This document shows, piece after piece, positions 62,236-64,000 of a stretch of 64,000 bases of DNA. The translations under genes were made by a program, and so were the position numbers. The number at the start of each line of letters is the position of its first letter. Positions within the stretch are counted from its first letter, which is position 1. The stretch covers positions 992,001 through 1,056,000 of the forward strand of contig NZ_CP041405.1 in NCBI RefSeq assembly GCF_007066085.1. Direction: 5' to 3'. The stretch comes from Paenibacillus thiaminolyticus (GTDB lineage: Bacteria > Bacillota > Bacilli > Paenibacillales > Paenibacillaceae). The notes beneath the pieces were generated by a model. The model searched no databases. It saw only the letters and a list, made by a program, of their open reading frames with translations, and had not been told where the DNA came from.

Positions 62236-63177
62236 CTAGCGGCTATTGTCCGGTTCCATCGCGAGCGGAACGGCAAGCAGGTCGTCGGCGAGCACTGTGG
62301 AGGGAAAGATCGCCCTCGCCTCGGCCAGCAAATGAGCCAACGTCTCCTCTTCTTTGTAGCGCGAGCTGAAGTGGTTCAACACCAGCTTGCCCGCGTCGGC
62401 CTTCATGGCGATAGCGGCTGCATCCGCGGCGGTGCTGTGGCCGTATTCATGCGCATTGCCGCGCTTATCTTCCATGAACGTAGCTTCATGAACAAGGACA
62501 TCCGCCCCTTCCGCCAACCGTACCGCATTCTCGCACGGCCGCGTATCGCCTAATATCGCGACCACCTTCCCCGGTATCGGTTCTCCCAGGACGGCCGCAG
62601 CCGCAATGCGCCGCCCGTCCGGCAGCGTGACATCCTCCCCGCGCTTAAGCTTGCCATAGATCGGTCCGGGTGGAATCCCCATCTGCTCAAGCACCTCAAT
62701 GCGCAGCTTGCCCGGACGGGCCAGCTCCTCAACCCGGTAGCCATAGGAAGGCACACGGTGATCCAACGGAAGTCCGGTGACCCGGAAGCTGTCGTCGGAC
62801 CAGATTAAGCCCGGCCCGATCTCCTGGATATGCAGCGCATAGGGCAAATGCGTATCACTTACTCGAAACGCGGTCTCCATGAATTCGCTCAGCCCTGCCG
62901 GTCCGAACACGGTCAACGGGTCAACTCCGCCCTGATAAGCTCTGCTGGACAACAGCCCCGGCAACCCGAATAAATGATCCCCGTGCAAATGCGTAATAAA
63001 AATAAATTCGCACTTGCCAAGCTTCAATGGAGAACGAAGAACTTGATGCTGCGTCCCTTCGCCGCAATCGAACATCCAGAACGTTCCCCGTTCTTCCTGC
63101 AAGCGAAGCACGAGGCTGCTTACATTGCGCCGGGTAGTCGGCATGCCAGCCCCAGTGCCGAGAAAATAAAGATCCAT
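62236..63177 (-). CDS. rnz: Ribonuclease Z
   Basis: 313 aa metallo-beta-lactamase fold enzyme that trims 3' ends of tRNA precursors. FLGTGAGMPTTRRNVSSLVLRL at the N-terminus, the zinc motif THLHGDHLFGLPGLL, the flexible exosite arm (about 150-190) and the C-terminal HEATFMEDKRGNAHEYGHSTAADAA and LNHFSSRY blocks are all present. GGGGGAG precedes ATG 63177. First gene of a minus-strand run. Confidence 0.95.
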   Translation of the reverse strand: MDLYFLGTGAGMPTTRRNVSSLVLRLQEERGTFWMFDCGEGTQHQVLRSPLKLGKCEFIFITHLHGDHLFGLPGLLSSRAYQGGVDPLTVFGPAGLSEFMETAFRVSDTHLPYALHIQEIGPGLIWSDDSFRVTGLPLDHRVPSYGYRVEELARPGKLRIEVLEQMGIPPGPIYGKLKRGEDVTLPDGRRIAAAAVLGEPIPGKVVAILGDTRPCENAVRLAEGADVLVHEATFMEDKRGNAHEYGHSTAADAAAIAMKADAGKLVLNHFSSRYKEEETLAHLLAEARAIFPSTVLADDLLAVPLAMEPDNSR

Positions 63178-63284
63178 GGCCTTGTCTCCCCCTTTACTTC
63201 ATGATATAAAATAATTTCGGTTACTGATAGTGCATTCGTAGTAAGCTATACCCAACTGCGCTTCGTTCGATTCCGCCCCTGCCC

Positions 63285-63332
63285 CTACAAAACAAAACCT
63301 CCGCACCAGCCTATAGAGAAAGCGGTGCGGAG
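63285..63332 (-). terminator. Terminator of metH
   Basis: Perfect 9-bp stem (63299-63307 with 63324-63332), 16-nt loop, followed on the minus strand by GTTTTGTTTTG. It ends transcription from metH before rnz. Confidence 0.8.
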
Positions 63333-63374
63333 TTGCTGTTGTGTGACCCATTATGCTGAAAGGTTCCTTACGCC

Positions 63375-64000
63375 TTATGCCTTATCCACGTTGAAGTACG
63401 TTCCTTGCGGATGAGCGAATACCATCGCGGTGACGGAGGCTTCCGGCTCCATCATGAAGCCTTCCGTTAAGTGCACGCCGATATCCTCCGGCTGCATGAG
63501 GCGGAACAGCGGCTCCTGATCCTCCAGGTTCGGACAGGCCGGATAACCGAACGACACCCGAATGCCCTGGTATCTGGCGCCGAACCGTTCCTTCATCGTC
63601 ATCTCGGCAGGATCGGGGATACCCCATACTTCCCGCATCATGTGGTGAATCCGCTCAGCCAGACCTTCCGCCAGCTCCAACGCCACCGACTGCAGGGCGT
63701 GGGAACGCAGATACTCGCCTTGGTGCTTGAACTCATCAGACCGTTCGCGGACTCCCTTCCCGGCCGTTACGACCAGGAAGCCGACATAATCCATGACGCC
63801 GCTCTCCTTCGATCGCAGGAAATCAGCCAGACACATATAAGGATCGACCTGCTGCCGCGGGAACGTGAAGGTATGGAGCACTTCATCCTGCCGCTCCGGA
63901 TTATAAATATGAATGGAATCCCCTTCCGACTGCGCCGGGAAGAAACGATACATCGCGTTGGCTTGCAGCACGCCGCTCTCCGCTTCCTCGCGCAAAATCC
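63375..64000 (-). CDS. metH: Methionine synthase, cobalamin-dependent, C-terminal part (cut by window edge)
   Basis: The frame is open to the right edge; about 208 codons are visible. They form the reactivation domain that binds S-adenosylmethionine: LQANAMYRFFPAQSEGDSIHIY, then DPYMCLADFLRSKESGVMDYVGFLVVTAG, the Ala/Glu-rich helix LELAEGLAERIHHMMREVWG, and the binding motif in RVSFGYPACPNLEDQ, which holds the conserved Arg and GYPACP. This domain restores oxidised cob(II)alamin. The homocysteine, folate and cobalamin domains must lie to the right of the window. Confidence 0.93.
   Translation of the reverse strand, partial: ILREEAESGVLQANAMYRFFPAQSEGDSIHIYNPERQDEVLHTFTFPRQQVDPYMCLADFLRSKESGVMDYVGFLVVTAGKGVRERSDEFKHQGEYLRSHALQSVALELAEGLAERIHHMMREVWGIPDPAEMTMKERFGARYQGIRVSFGYPACPNLEDQEPLFRLMQPEDIGVHLTEGFMMEPEASVTAMVFAHPQGTYFNVDKA

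Overview
The window looks like chromosomal DNA of a moderately GC-rich Gram-positive sporeformer close to Paenibacillus. The reasons are strong AGGAGG-type ribosome binding sites with frequent GTG and TTG starts, NADH-type dihydroorotate dehydrogenase (pyrK/pyrD), HutP antitermination of the hut genes, a ydaO-type c-di-AMP riboswitch, a Bacillales-type pdhABCD operon, and the PspA-DUF350-DUF4178-DUF4247 cluster. It is mostly ordinary core genome. There are no rRNA or tRNA genes, no insertion sequence and no CRISPR array. Both ends cut genes: a MATE exporter on the left and metH on the right.

Left part (1-22.7 kb). A XerS-like recombinase converges on a minus-strand envelope-stress cluster (PspA, DUF350, DUF4178, DUF4247 lipoprotein). 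Next come pyrK-pyrD coupled to an LpdD-like protein, a divergent polysaccharide deacetylase lipoprotein, and a LysM/3D cell-wall protein behind a c-di-AMP riboswitch. A 39-bp tandem repeat separates the latter from a polar amino-acid ABC transporter. Then follow a Cache-domain histidine kinase, a lipoprotein/response regulator/histidine kinase operon, a DUF3298 protein, an orphan PhnC-like ATPase, an MFS exporter divergent from an ArsR-type regulator, and a HAD phosphatase.

Middle (22.7-44.4 kb). Topoisomerase III, gltD, the thyA-dfr pair, nnr, and the histidine degradation operon hutH-hutP-hutU-hutI. The hut leader contains a promoter, a terminator and two clusters of NAG triplets at 4-nt spacing, which is the signature of HutP-dependent antitermination. 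The complete pyruvate dehydrogenase operon (pdhA-pdhB-pdhC-pdhD) follows, then an esterase, a low-molecular-weight tyrosine phosphatase, thiamine pyrophosphokinase and a chromate transporter.

Right part (44.5-64 kb). The most unusual region is a ten-gene minus-strand operon (44526-55366) that resembles a reduced, rearranged Tad/Flp-type pilus or secretion system. It has a Ser/Thr kinase fused to a ParA/CpaE-like domain, a CpaB-like SAF protein, two degenerate ParA-like proteins, a TadA/CpaF ATPase, a double-length TadB/TadC-like membrane protein and four short single-span exported proteins. No secretin, Flp pilin or prepilin peptidase is seen in the window. Upstream of it lie an FtsJ-like methyltransferase, an ABC ATPase, a thioredoxin-like protein, a cyclic-phosphate-processing receiver-domain protein, endonuclease IV, a divergent Fpg-family protein, a NagD-like phosphatase, a Gfo/Idh/MocA oxidoreductase, RNase Z and the 3' end of metH.

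All calls come from reading the sequence and from family knowledge; no database search was run.
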